DNA of 64,000 nucleotides, from positions 32,611,078 to 32,675,077 of the forward strand of contig CM047813.1 in NCBI GenBank assembly GCA_026214975.1, in the 5' to 3' direction. A program made the translations under genes and the position numbers. Shown piece after piece: positions 1 through 11,001 of the stretch (the stretch's first letter is position 1; every line of letters starts with the position of its first letter). Below the pieces are notes generated by a model. That model worked only from the letters and a program-made list of their open reading frames with translations. It was not told the DNA's origin and did not search any database. This stretch comes from Gentiana macrophylla (taxonomy: Eukaryota > Streptophyta > Magnoliopsida > Gentianales > Gentianaceae).

Positions 1-543
1 CGAGCTTCCCATGCCAGCTCGTTTGAGTAGAAGGTAGTCGGGAAACTGTTGGCTCCGAAATTCCACTGTACATCATAAAATTCTGCAATAGTCATCAGGC
101 AATCAAAATCGCGCTCTCTAGTGAAAGCGGCGAATTCTCCGTCATGAAGGGGTGTGTTGATGATGCCGTAGCGGGCATTGATAGTCTCGATCGAGAAATC
201 AATGTGGACCCTTCAAACCATAGCGATATTAGACTCGGGTTTGGCTGCTACATAGGCATAGAACTCACGAACAATGGTGGCATTAAAAGCAGCCAGAATG
301 AGAGCCATATCCACTATGCCGTGGAATTGAAGAACTCGTGGTATCACGTCACCATAATCATTGAGGTCGATGCCTCTTTCCCTTGCAAACGATCTGTTAT
401 TCCAATGAGTCTTGAGTCCTAAATGACTCATAAATAGCAACATAGACGAACTGGTCGACACCATTTATAATAGGCATGGCATCGCCCTGAAGCCTCTGTT
501 GTGCTCCTCTGCGTCTCGGCATCGTATTGCCTCTACTAGCCAT
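1..543 (-). pseudogene. Env-position ORF of element A (plant transposon-protein type)
   Basis: The minus-strand translation in two frames resembles the ORF of element B at 38827-39750. Shared blocks include an INGVDQF/IDGVEQF block, the word IYESF, an ARERGIDLNDYG block, FNATIVREFYAYV, and a block around HIDFSIETINARYG. This layout resembles the 'putative plant transposon protein' domain found downstream of pol in some plant Ty3 elements; that family name is from memory and not confirmed. A frameshift near 400-460 and a stop inside the VDFSIE block show it is dead. It continues past the left edge of the window. Confidence 0.65.
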
Positions 544-1973
544 TAAAATTGATGAGCTAAACTCCGTATCTATTGAGAAAATGTTGCCGCTGCTGCGAGA
601 GGATGTCTCACTGCTTCCTGAGAATCGGGTTTCTGGTTTCTGGATTTCTGGGAATTTTCTGCAACTCTTTATGAATGGAAATGATACCAATTTGCGGAAA
701 TCGAAAATTTGACAGTAGCAATCTTAGAAAAGTTAGGGTTTGGTTTGCGGAAATGGTGGTTTTGGGGGTGTAGTTGCTAGATTATGGTGGTGTTATGGTG
801 GTGGTGATGGTGATGGTGGCTGAGTGGTGTAGAAGAAGAAGAAGAAATGATTTTTGTGATGGAAGAAATGGTAAAGGTGAGGGTGGTTTATATATGAGAA
901 AAGGAAAAGAATTTGAAATTTGAATTGGTTTGAATTTTGAAAAGGTTGTATGGAAGAGTGGGATGAGTTAATGGATGAGTGAGTAGCTTGAGGGAGAGAT
1001 TGATGGGATTGATGAGAGGTGGAGTAATGGAGGAGTAATGGGGAAGAGGAAAATGTGGAGTAGTGGAGAGGTAGATGGGACGGTGGATTGCCCCATCGAT
1101 TTCGAGTTAGTGCGTGGGGTCGCGCCATCCTGACTTCCTGAATTCATTCAAACCTCGGGAACCGGGCCTAAGTAATTTCACGGCTGCGGGAAGTACCTTC
1201 ACGGCTGCCTGAGATTTTTCTTTCCAGATTCCTTAAATTTTAATTCAGCTTCCATTCTCATTCAATCCTCAATTTTTATCAATCAACACTGACTCCTTAT
1301 AGCCTAAGTTCTTGTCTTTCTCGGTATTTTCTTCTCGGACTCGACAAACCTACTTCACCAGACTGCTCAAAAAGTAAAAAAACTTCCCCCATCCTTTAGC
1401 ACAAAACCTCGAGATGCGGTATGATAAAAAAAGCTTGTTGTCCAATCCCACTACTTTTATTTGGCTCAAATTATCCTAAGGGTAAGAGAGTAGTTCTGAA
1501 TTGAGTCGCCAGCTCGACTTTCTTTCGACTCTCACATAGTCTGATTTTTGGGTTTTCACCCGCCAGCATTGCACTTGAGAGGCCTTAACCGAGGTGCATC
1601 TTCCCTCTTTTTCAACGAATGCTCTTCCTAGGCTTTTTATTCCCAAGTAGACACATTACTCCTTTCTATCCAGAAGAGCTACTTCTCGAACCTCTTAAAA
1701 CCTTGAGACTCCGGCCCTGCACTTTTGGTCTTCCTTGCTAGTGCATTCGGATTTCTTTGTCTACTTCAAGATTTTACCTTTCTGCCCAAAGAATCCACTT
1801 TTCTACTTTTGACCTCGAAACATCACTGCGCTGGGCGGATTTGTCAAGACTGACTGCCTCTCGTGGTGCATTGTTGTGATTCTTCTCGTCCTTTTCTCGG
1901 AGTAGAACTATCAAAAATTCCTGCTCTCTGGTTTCAACTACCACTTGCCTCGTATGATCTCGGATGTCCACTA
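544..1973 (-). other. Spacer of element A where RT/RNase H/integrase would be expected
   Basis: No domain is recognised here. A short minus-strand stretch at 1971-1774 (around the words VVVETREQEF) matches the equivalent place in element B near 37540-37640, so the spacer is shared by both copies. Two copies of the words CACGGCTGC at 1170-1205 belong to the copy-specific motif described in the findings. The rest is a purine/pyrimidine-biased leader before the last ORF. Confidence 0.6.
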
Positions 1974-1979
1974 TCTCAA

Positions 1980-2518
1980 CAACTTTAACTTCTCCAGAAA
2001 TTGAGCTGACGCGGTATTGTCCTGGTCGGTTGGGGAGTGCTTATAGATCGTATAGGTTTTTTGCATCATTGTTGATCCTAAGTGTGATGTCGTAGTTATT
2101 GTAGTCCAAGATTGCTCGGCTGGTCGCTAAGAAAGGACGTTCTAGAAAAACGTTTGCACTCGGATCATCGAGGATGTCCATAGCTACAAAGTCAGCCGGG
2201 AACTCGAAACTTCCCACTCTGAGCTTACAGTTTTTTAGCGTTCCAGTGAGCATATCGATCTCACGATCAACAAAACGCAAACTTTGCGTCTCACTCAACT
2301 CGACCTAAATTTAGCATGCTTACACAGAGAAAGAGGTAGAATGTTGCAACTAGAGCCTGAATCGCACATTCTCAGTCCTAAAGATACTCAATTTATCGAG
2401 ACTGGGAGCCTAAATGTTCCAGGGTCTCCTAATTTCTCTATCAAGTCTGAATCAAGGTAATCCTCTGAATTAGAGAACATGTGTCCGGATCCTCTTCAGG
2501 ACCAGAGTCAGTAGAAGG
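1980..2518 (-). pseudogene. Retropepsin-like region of element A
   Basis: The minus-strand translation matches the protease-like ORF of element B. After the break at 2518 come PEEDPDT and the SEDY block, then LGDPGTFRLP, the catalytic-type motif CDSGSSCNILP (D-S-G-S-S) and the C-terminal ERPFLATSRAILDYNN block typical of retroviral-like aspartic proteases of Ty3 elements. At least two stops and one frameshift interrupt it. The N-terminal part of the same ORF lies at 14440-14639, on the other side of the nested copia element. Confidence 0.75.
2514..2518. repeat. Left target-site duplication (GAAGG) of the nested copia element
   Basis: It directly precedes TGTTAGG. The partner at 14440-14444 is AAAGG, four of five bases identical. 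Confidence 0.7.
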
Positions 2519-3880
2519 TGTTAGGAACATTTTATTGTTTTGATGATGGTCATACTAGCTGTTATAGCAAGCCTGAAATAAGTCTAAATGAGTAGTAATG
2601 TTTGTATAGGCTTTACTTAGGAGTTTTGACATGTTGTATAAGTTTAGTCAGAGAAGCACTGTAATAGACTGGTAGGCCGGCTCAGTAAGAAATTGGATCA
2701 GCTCAGTGAAGATAGCCAAGGAACCAACACAGTGAAGTGAACACCTATGGATTGACTTACAACTAAGGAAGTCTGTGATGACCTTGGGTAAGTCTAAGAT
2801 ATATTACAAGTGATGGAATCTATTCTTTTAATATGGTGTACACTTATCTCACCCAAATCAAGGATCAGTGGAGTACAAATATACATTGGACATCATGAAT
2901 CAATGTAGAAGGAAAGATAGAATAAAAATAGCAAACCGGTTAAGTGAAAGTTCTGCCGGCTGATTAAAGGAATAACAGTGAAGGGTATCTGAACGGCGAA
3001 GTAACAATCAGAGCATCGAAGTAAGTCAAATATAATACTTATGAAATCTGCAATATGATTAAATCAAAGATCAAGCGATTAATGCAGAATCAATTATGGA
3101 TGGATTTTATGATGAACGTTTGCAGAAAATCCGGATCACCAAAATCAAGGAGGATTAAATCAAGCCAGAATCAAGGATGATTCTGAGAATTATATATCCA
3201 ACGGACAAATTTTTAAATCAAGTAAATCAAGGCTATAAATAGAAGGCATTGACATAAATACAAAATACACACATATAGAATCAAGAACACTAAGTGGTGA
3301 AACTCTATCGAATCCATAAGCCCTCTTTCTGAACTTAAAAGATATATCTAGAATATCAAACTCAGGAAATATAGCATCAAATCTATATCAAGTACTGAGT
3401 CTGATCAAGCCACTGAGAATCCAATTCACACCAAACTGAAGCAATTGAATCAGATTGCCTGAGAAGGAATTGCAACCTTGAAGTGATAGCTGCTGAAGGA
3501 TTTGTTCCCAAGGAGCAGTGTGGAAGACCGAGTCATTGAAGCTTTTGTATCCAGGGAGTGATAGTCTGTAGATTGTGAAGCTTCTGTAGCCAAAGACAAT
3601 CATAACTATTGTATTGGTGACAAACAACAGTGAATTCCTGCAATCATCACAGGAGAAAAGTGGATTAAAGGATTACGCTACCCTGAACCACTATAAATCT
3701 TTGTGTTCATTTACTTACTGCATTTTACTTTACAACATTTACTTACAACAATTTATTTTATATTCCGTCTGTTTGAACTATTTTGAAATAATCATTTAGA
3801 AGAGATTTATCCGCTATCTAAAAGCTTTTTAGATGGGAAAAGTTTTTAACACTGTAATATAGTCATTCACCCTTCTGACT
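2519..3880 (+). repeat. 5' LTR of the nested Sirevirus-like element (3' end lost)
   Basis: It aligns along its length to the LTRs at 13055-14439 and 58177-59563, starting TGTTAGGAACATTTTATTG. Similarity stops after CATTCACCCTTCTGAC, about 30 bp before the expected end, so the LTR terminus and primer-binding site are gone. The sequence after 3881 is unrelated. Confidence 0.85.
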
Positions 3881-6499
3881 TACACTATATATGGCAAATA
3901 TTTGTTTTATTTTGCAGGATTTTAAAATTATTTAATTAATCATTTGATTTAATTAATTTTCCTCTCATTTGGTTACTTAATTAAGTTTATAATTAATTTT
4001 ATTATCAAAATAAAGCTGATAGATTTTATCAAGACTTGCTGGACTAACTCTGCTATGCAAATTATCTAATCCAACCCTAATTCCTAAGGGCCCGTTTGGA
4101 TTGAAGGAAATAAATAGAAAGGAAAATGAAAGATAGTGACGGAGAAGAAAGGAGATGGGAAGGAGAGATTGTGAAGTTTATTTTGAGTGTTTGGATAGAA
4201 CTAGACGGGAATGAAATGAAGGTTTAAAAGTGTGTTTGGATTTTGAATGAAAAAGAAAGGAAATCGCAAGATTATAAATGATTTTCCAATTTTAGACATT
4301 AGGTTAGTGAGATATTAGTATTAATTTTAAGGTTATTTAAGTAATTATATAAAAAAAAAATTGAAGAGGTAATTATATAAAATATTAAAAAAAAACATCA
4401 TTTCCTTCCAAATCTTGCTGAAAATAGACGGAAAGCAGACAGTCTAATTTCTATTAGATCATTTCCTTTGGTCTCCCTCCTTCGCCTTTCCTTTCCTTCT
4501 CCTATTGACATACCAAACACCCCAATTAAAATCAGCCCAAACCCTTTCTTTTCTTCTTCTCCCTTTTCTTTCGATCTAAACAGACCCTAAATATACGTTG
4601 CCTCCGTCCTTCTATGACTTTCCAGGCAAGGTGAAATGTTTCTGATTACTTATTTCTGATTTGGACAGTATCTCTGCCTGATTTTGTGCTTGACACCTTT
4701 AGAGCAGCACTAGTGGAAGGATTCTAGCCAAATTTTATTGTCCATTTGTCAGAATAGACAATGAAATAAACATAAGATATAAAATAATGGTGCAAAAGTG
4801 GAGGGTTATTTTTGGATATTATCTACTCAATTGTCTACATTTGGAGAATGACAGAGAATATATTATCTCACCAAAAACAATTCACATCAAGGATTATCCT
4901 TTGAATTCAGCCTTTGAATCCGGCCTTCGATAGATTTGTTCTAGTTTTAACCATTACATTAATTTCTCAGCCAAACAATTTGCATAAAAGGTACCCACAA
5001 AATTAACCCAGTAAAAATATGCCATGTGGAAAATTTTGTCGGAATGGAATCTATCAATTATTTACACCATTACTCTTGCTCTTTCTTAAAGCAACCCTAG
5101 TAAGGTTAATGTAGAGATGTTCTTCAGTCTTTTTTGTCAGGATAGAATACTGATATAGACCAATGCAAAATAATGATAGGAAAATAGAGAAGTATTTTTT
5201 GAGACCCTCAATCCTCTTCTTTATTTTGAGAGAAGAGATGAGACAATGTTCTCTGGAAAAAAAAAAAAGCCAACCCCTCTTCTTTTAGGAAAAAGAATTT
5301 AGAAAGCTGAAAAAAAAAATACGATTCATGCCTCCCTTTCTCTCGTTCCTCTTCTATCTCCTTTTTTTTTTCCTCACTTCCCGTGGTGTATCCAATTGTT
5401 CTTCCTAAAACCACAAATCCATCCTTTCAATCCCTAAAATCAATAGCAACATAGCAATTTCGTCATATTTTCAAAATTCGCGGCCTCTTCAATTCCATTT
5501 GCGGTAAGAGTTTTTTTTTAAGAAACTGCTTGTTGAGTGGTGTGGGCTTATGAGAAATTATCCAATATCCATAGATACTATGCAAGTTTTTTTTTTTTTT
5601 TTTTGAGTGAAAGACATTTAAAAAAAAAAAATCAATGACTGAGTTTAGATTTGGTTGACTAATCTTCTACGTGAGGGATAGCTATGGTGGATTTGTGGTG
5701 GGGATGCGGGGGCAGGATGCTTTTTTTAGCCACCGGGATTCAATAATGAAGGTGGAGAGAAAAGTGCTGGTGAGGAGTTGCAATTTAATATTATAAATGA
5801 CAAGTTTACATTTTCTTACCATTATCTCTACGATCCTTCTATATTTATCTTCCACTTACATTTCACCACGTCAGCCCAACATCAACTATGACACACTTAT
5901 CTCACGATTACTCTTAGGGTTGCTCTTATTGAAGGTCCGAATGAGAAACAGAGAAAGGTACTATCTTGGCGTTTCTGTATCGAAGCTTTGACTCTCGCTC
6001 TTCACTGATTTTCAGCGAAGTCTCGTATTCCCTTACTATTTTGAGTTAATGTCGTTTATTTTATTCGATACGAACTGATATACTTCTACTATGCTGATTT
6101 TCTGAAAGTTACAGTTTACCCTTAAATCTCTGTTAATATGGTTTATAAACTGATTCAAATTTGAATGCTGCCGTGATTCTTGCCTAGGGTTAATGATTGG
6201 CAGCCTCCTTGCTTCAAAGGCTTGGCCTTTTCGAAGCTCGTGTTTATCTCGTGCTCAAAATCAGAACTTTAAATGGCTGATTCTCAGTCAAATTCAGGGA
6301 AGTTTTTGTCCACATTTTAAATTCGTAATATCTTGTTATTAATGCTGATTTGAGTGGATTTCTGTGCTTATTTTGTGCCATTTGTGTTCTCAGTTAGGTC
6401 AAGAAAACCAGGGAAGTAATGACCCTGATTTTCTGTATGAACAGGGAAGTAATGACCCTGATTTTCTGGATGAATCTGTCTCTGATCCAGTCCTGATAT
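3881..6499. other. Foreign non-coding sequence replacing gag to integrase (with MITE inside)
   Basis: No retroelement domain can be read in either strand. It contains the Tourist-like MITE at 4088-4587 and a T-run near 5588-5604. A 27-bp direct duplication (starting CAGGGAAGTAATGACC) lies at about 6411 and 6445. No host exon could be supported. Confidence 0.5.
4088..4587. mobile_element. Tourist-like (PIF/Harbinger-type) MITE, 500 bp
   Basis: The ends are GGGCCCGTTTGGATTGAAGG and, inverted, GGGTCTGTTTAGATCGAAAG: imperfect terminal inverted repeats of about 22 bp. It is flanked on both sides by TAA (4085-4087 and 4588-4590), the 3-bp duplication expected for this superfamily. No transposase is present. 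Confidence 0.75.
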
Positions 6500-8946
6500 T
6501 TCAAGACTGAAGTGTTACCGTTTAATATCACTGGTGGTTCTCTCTTGAGTATTCAGACTGCTCGGGTTGTTGAATCCCACTGCTCTGGTAAAATGGCTTG
6601 ACCCACTGCTCTGGTAAAATGGTTAAATGACTGAGGGTTAGCACATAAGGAAGTCATGGTCAAGTCAAAGCTGAGGGTAGTGACCCAATGATGGCTAAAT
6701 AACTCAGTTAAAAACCAATGTTGGTTGGCATCATAGCCTTCACTGGTTTGACTATGAGTTAACCCTTGGTTCAGTGAATGGTAAGTTGTTATATTCAACA
6801 TTGAACCAAAGTTCGGGTGCCTCACATTGTTCTATTAGAACAAAGTTAAAAAGAATCCAGACGGTTTATAAGTTTAAGTGGTTGTGTGGTTAACCAATTT
6901 GGTTCGGTTCACTGGTGGACATCACTCTCTCATATTTGCCTAACGGCCCTTCCTTAGAGAGTATGTTGATCACTTTGAACAAAGGTGGGACTCGGTTAAC
7001 CATGACTGGAAAATCACTATTAATAGCCTCGGATTTTGAAGGATTCTTTTTGATTGTGTTCACAGAAATCCTTGAGGTTCAAATCATACCTCAAGGGCTA
7101 TAAATAGCCAGTCACAATACACAGGATTGCACCAGTCATAACGATAGAAATCCCACATTTTCTCTTAAAAAGAGTGTTCTTGTTTTTGTTGAAAAGTGTG
7201 GTCGTGAGTAAACGTAGACTGTTATTGAGTCAAGATCCGGAGGAGATACAAGTCTAAGGATTGTAGTCTCTCCTAATTGGTCAGTAAGTAGTTGCATCGT
7301 TTTTACAGTTTTCTTAGCTATGTACTTTGAAGGACTTTTTTGTTTAATTGTTGTGTGTTGTTGATTGTGTCACATTGAGTCATTGACACACTTTGTTTGG
7401 TGGTCTACTGATTGAATCCGTGCAAGAAAGTGATCACAAGGTCTTTGGTCTGAAGTGCCAAAGGAACCTGTCTGTGGATAGACACGTTGATCGTTTCTTG
7501 GCTATAAGTGGTTTGATGTCAATGGGACACTAAGACTTAGTGTGGTTTTTGTTGGTTGATTGTGTTTTTACCCCTTTACCAGTTACCATTATCTGAATTT
7601 TAGAACTGACTCAAACTCATTGAGTTCAAAGACTGAAATTCTGGTGTCACTATTGTAACTTGATGTGCTAGGCTTTGTATATTTGATAATCTTGATAACC
7701 TGCTATCTTAGGCTGCCTTGTACACACTGAATCGATTGTGAACACTACCTGCTGCATTTTCTGTGTCAATAACCTAAGTGTTGATCATAATCTGTTTTAC
7801 ACTTGAACATATTGCTATATCTGTTGTACACACAATCTGCCCCATCTGTTGTGCTGAAACTCTACTTGTGGTCTGTTGATTTGTGTTTTAAGCGATGAAC
7901 ATTAATCTGCTAAAAAGAAACCCTGCTGAACCATGTGTACATCCATTTGCTCTTGTGCTCCAAATCTGCTGAGTTTTATATTGCTGAATCCTGAGCTGCT
8001 GGGCGTTAGACTTGCTGTACCTTTTTGCTTGGCTGCACTCTGTGTTCTGCTGAACCTTGATCATCCCGTAATAGAACATAGGGTGTGTTTATAGCTGCTG
8101 ATAAGTTTGTAATCAGACTTGTAACATACCTTTGATAATCAGAACAGAGTAACCTCTAACTTGATTATCAAACATACCTTTGTGTATCAGCTGGGAAGTT
8201 TTATTTGTAATATCTGTTGATTGTAATTCTGTTTTGGATTCATCTCTTCTGTGCATTTGGGCTTGAACTTTTTGCAATCTAACTTGTATTAAACATTGCT
8301 GTAAACTAAATTTGATTTGTACTTGCACTGAGGCATCTTGTGCAATTTGATATAGTTCTGTGTTGAACTCAGAATTTGAACTAGTTGTAATTGAGAGCAC
8401 CTTTTGCTCTGATTATATTTGCCACAAGCTGTCGTGCGTCATCTTATTATATAAGTTAATTGGTTTGATAGAACTGCTTCTGTTTCTTTAAGCAATCTGA
8501 ATTGCATGTATCATTCAATTGTGTTTAAACCCTTTTTTGTAACACTTGATAACGTCACTAAAAGTATTTATCAAATCATCCTCTTTTCTAGTTAGTCTGC
8601 ATCTGTCTTGTTTATATATAAGTATCTAAGTTGATTAATTTATTATATCCTGCTGTTGGCTTAGTTCTTTGTTCTTTTAGTTACTTCTGTTTTGATTTGT
8701 GAATCAGATTATATTCTAAGTTAATCAGTGTTGTTCAATTTTAATACCACTTGTAAACGTGCTTCACTTGTTTGATCACACAAAATTAATCTCACTTGAT
8801 CATTAAGGTTTTATATACACAAGCGAATAGTAGAATAAGTAAGCTTCCGCACTTGTTTTACTAGTACCTGTGTTAAGAAGTTAAAAATCACCCACACTCT
8901 ATTCACCTCCCCTCTAGAGTGTGTTTGCGCCATTATCGATCCAACA
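6500..8946 (+). repeat. LTR-like segment of another Sirevirus-type element; left end not resolved
   Basis: The right end, TTCACCTCCCCTCTAGAGTG followed by ...ATCGATCCAACA at 8946, is the typical 3' end of Sirevirus LTRs. A TATA-like CTATAAATAG sits at about 7099. Directly after 8946 the copia pol frame resumes in the conserved block D-W-x-T-A-M-Q, so this LTR interrupts or truncates pol at that codon. I could not find its start or a matching 5-bp duplication with certainty; GATTG follows at 8947-8951. Confidence 0.55.
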
Positions 8947-10366
8947 GATTGGAACACAGCTATGCAATAGGAGCTAAATAATTGGAACAAAATGGGTGTT
9001 CAAAAATAAGATGGATGAACAAGGAGCAATTGTCAGAAACAAGGCAAGACTGGTAGAAAAATGATAATCACAAGCAGAAGGCATAGACTATGATGAGATA
9101 TTTGCACCAATAGCAAGATTGGAAGCAATAAGATTGTTCCTGACATTTACAGCTTACAAAGACTTCAAAGTCTATCAGATGGATGTCAAAAGTGCATTTC
9201 TGAATGGATTGCTAGAAGATGATGTGTATGTAGAGCAACCCCTTGGGTTTCAACTCAAGGGAAAAGAAGACAAAGTGTACAAGCACAAGAATGCACTGTA
9301 TGGACTCAAACAGACACCTAGAGCCTGGTATGAGACACTTTCACAATTCCTGATTAATAATGGATTCAGCAAAGGAACCATTGACAAGACTCTTTTCAAG
9401 CTACAAGATGGATCAAGCACTCTACTTGTCCAAATCTATGTGGATGACATCATTTTTGGATCAGAATATGAAAAGCTATGTGAAAATTTTGCAAACCTAA
9501 TGAAAAGCAAATTTCAGATGAGCATGATGGGAGAACTCAACTACTTCCTTGGACTACAAGTGAAACATATGAAAGATGACATATTTATCAATCAAGTCAA
9601 ATACACAAAGGACTTGATACACAAATATGGAATGGACACAAGTGGCACATCAGAAACATCAATGTGTGCCAGGATTATTCTTGGGAAAGATGTGGATCAA
9701 AAGCCATACAGAGGAACTATTGGTTCTCTACTTTACTTAACTGCAAGCAGACATGATATTGCATTTGCAGTAGGAGCATGTGCAATGTTTCAATTACAAC
9801 CAAAAGAATCTCACTTACTAGCAGCAAAGAGAATCATCAAATATCTGAAGCATACAGTAAATGTTGGAATTTGGTATCCAAAAGATGGTGGATTCAAATT
9901 GATATCTTATTCAGATTCAGATTATGCTGGATGTAAATTGGATAGAAAGAGCACTTCAGGAACTTGTCAGATGCTAGGTAACAGGCTAGTATCATGGTTT
10001 AGTAAAAACCAGAATTCCATATCTACTTCAACAGCTGAAGCAGAATATATAGCAGCAGGTAGCTGTTGTGCACAAGCACTCTGGATCTGACAACAGCTAA
10101 GAGACTATGGAGTAGAAGAAAAGACAATTCTTATTATGTGTGATAACACACGTGCACTATCAATTACAAAGAATCCAGTATTTCACTCAAGAACAAAGCA
10201 TATTGATGTGAGACATTATTTCATCAGAGATCATGTTGAAAAAGGAGATGTAATCTTGAGGTACATACCTACAGAAGATCAATTGGATGACATATTCACA
10301 AAGCCACTCAGTCATGAAAGATTTTGTAAGTTAAGAACTGAGTTGAGAATGATTGAAATTGATTAA
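8947..10366 (+). pseudogene. Copia pol remnant: reverse transcriptase and RNase H
   Basis: The translation starts in the conserved DWNTAMQ block, has a deletion before GTKWVF-like residues, then runs through [22 protein letters not shown], the catalytic box YVDD (about 9438-9449), [25 protein letters not shown], the RNase H motifs SDSDYAGC and [11 protein letters not shown], and finally SRTKHIDVRHYFIRDH and DIFTKPL. A TGA at 10088-10090 splits the RNase H, and an earlier TAG lies in the DWNTAMQ block. Gag, protease and integrase are absent upstream. The YVDD box is intact, so inactivation rests on the stops and missing domains. The nearest relative in the window is the pol of element H (51545-55461). 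Confidence 0.9.
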
Positions 10367-10491
10367 GTCACAAGGCGACTTCTTTGGAGTAATCAGGGAA
10401 GTGACTTCACCAGCTGACCGAACCTTTGCCATTTTGGGTGCGCTCACTTGGTAGGTAAGACACTGGTACCATTGAAGTCCACTTCACTGGT

Positions 10492-11001
10492 TGTTAGGAA
10501 CAGTTGTTTTGTTATAGCAGCTCAGTAAAAAGGCCATTACACCGGTCTAGTGATCAGCCAAGTCACTCAACCGCTAAATGCAATGGAGAAAACAGTGAAG
10601 TGAAGTGTGAAATGAATTTTTATACATATGGAAAATCAGAGATTTATGGAGCATTTATTTTATGAAGAATACACACGTGGATTTTTTAATCAGACACAAA
10701 GATTAATTTATGGAGTTTATTATTTGACAAGAGGGAATGACGGCAACACCTCGATTCCCGGGCTTTATCATTACTTGCCTCAATCCTCTCTCTCATTACC
10801 CTTGTTTACATTGATTTATATACATCAAATCATGCCATTACTCCACTAAAATCTCTCCATATTCAACCATGTTCACATACTCAAATCTTCACTATATAAA
10901 CAACACTTCGGTTTTTTCATGAACTCTTTACGCTATCTTTGAAACTCTTAAACCTTAATTTCTCAAGAAATTTCAAAGCTTTCTCTCTCAAACTCTTAGA
11001 A
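10492..11001 (+). promoter_or_regulatory. Putative internal promoter region before the extra ORF
   Basis: It begins TTGTTAGGAACAGTTGTTTTG, which resembles the first bases of this element's own LTR (TGTTAGGAACATTTTATTG). It carries a TATA box, ACTATATAAAC, at about 10891-10901, 109 bp before the ATG at 11002. Element H has the same pair: TGTTAGGAAC at 55587 and TATATAA at 56017, with its ATG at 56127. Promoter activity is an inference. Confidence 0.55.

Larger units (their letters stand above)
1..2518 (-). mobile_element. Element A, distal part (Athila-like Ty3 element lacking RT)
   Basis: This is the downstream part, on the minus strand, of the element whose LTR lies at 15043-16436. The two parts were separated by the copia element at 2519-14439. 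Read on the minus strand it holds a decayed aspartic-protease region (about 2518-1980), a non-coding spacer and an env-position ORF that runs off the window start. The order matches element B at 34928-40440. No reverse transcriptase, RNase H or integrase motif is seen between protease and last ORF. The 3' LTR lies outside the window. Confidence 0.8.

Noticed and set aside
144..422. Plus-strand open frame of 92 codons at the left end
   Set aside because: It overlaps, on the opposite strand, the env-position ORF of element A, whose residues match element B. The plus-strand translation matches nothing.
5797..5991. 64-codon frame with a hydrophobic start, considered as a small secreted protein
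   Set aside because: No cysteine pattern, no conserved partner and no splice context. It lies in unclassified filler of a decayed element.
7042..7050. GATTG|TGTTCAC as the left border of the LTR ending at 8946
   Set aside because: GATTGTG occurs several times in 7000-7800, and this position would leave only about 50 bp before the TATA box, so the border stays unresolved.
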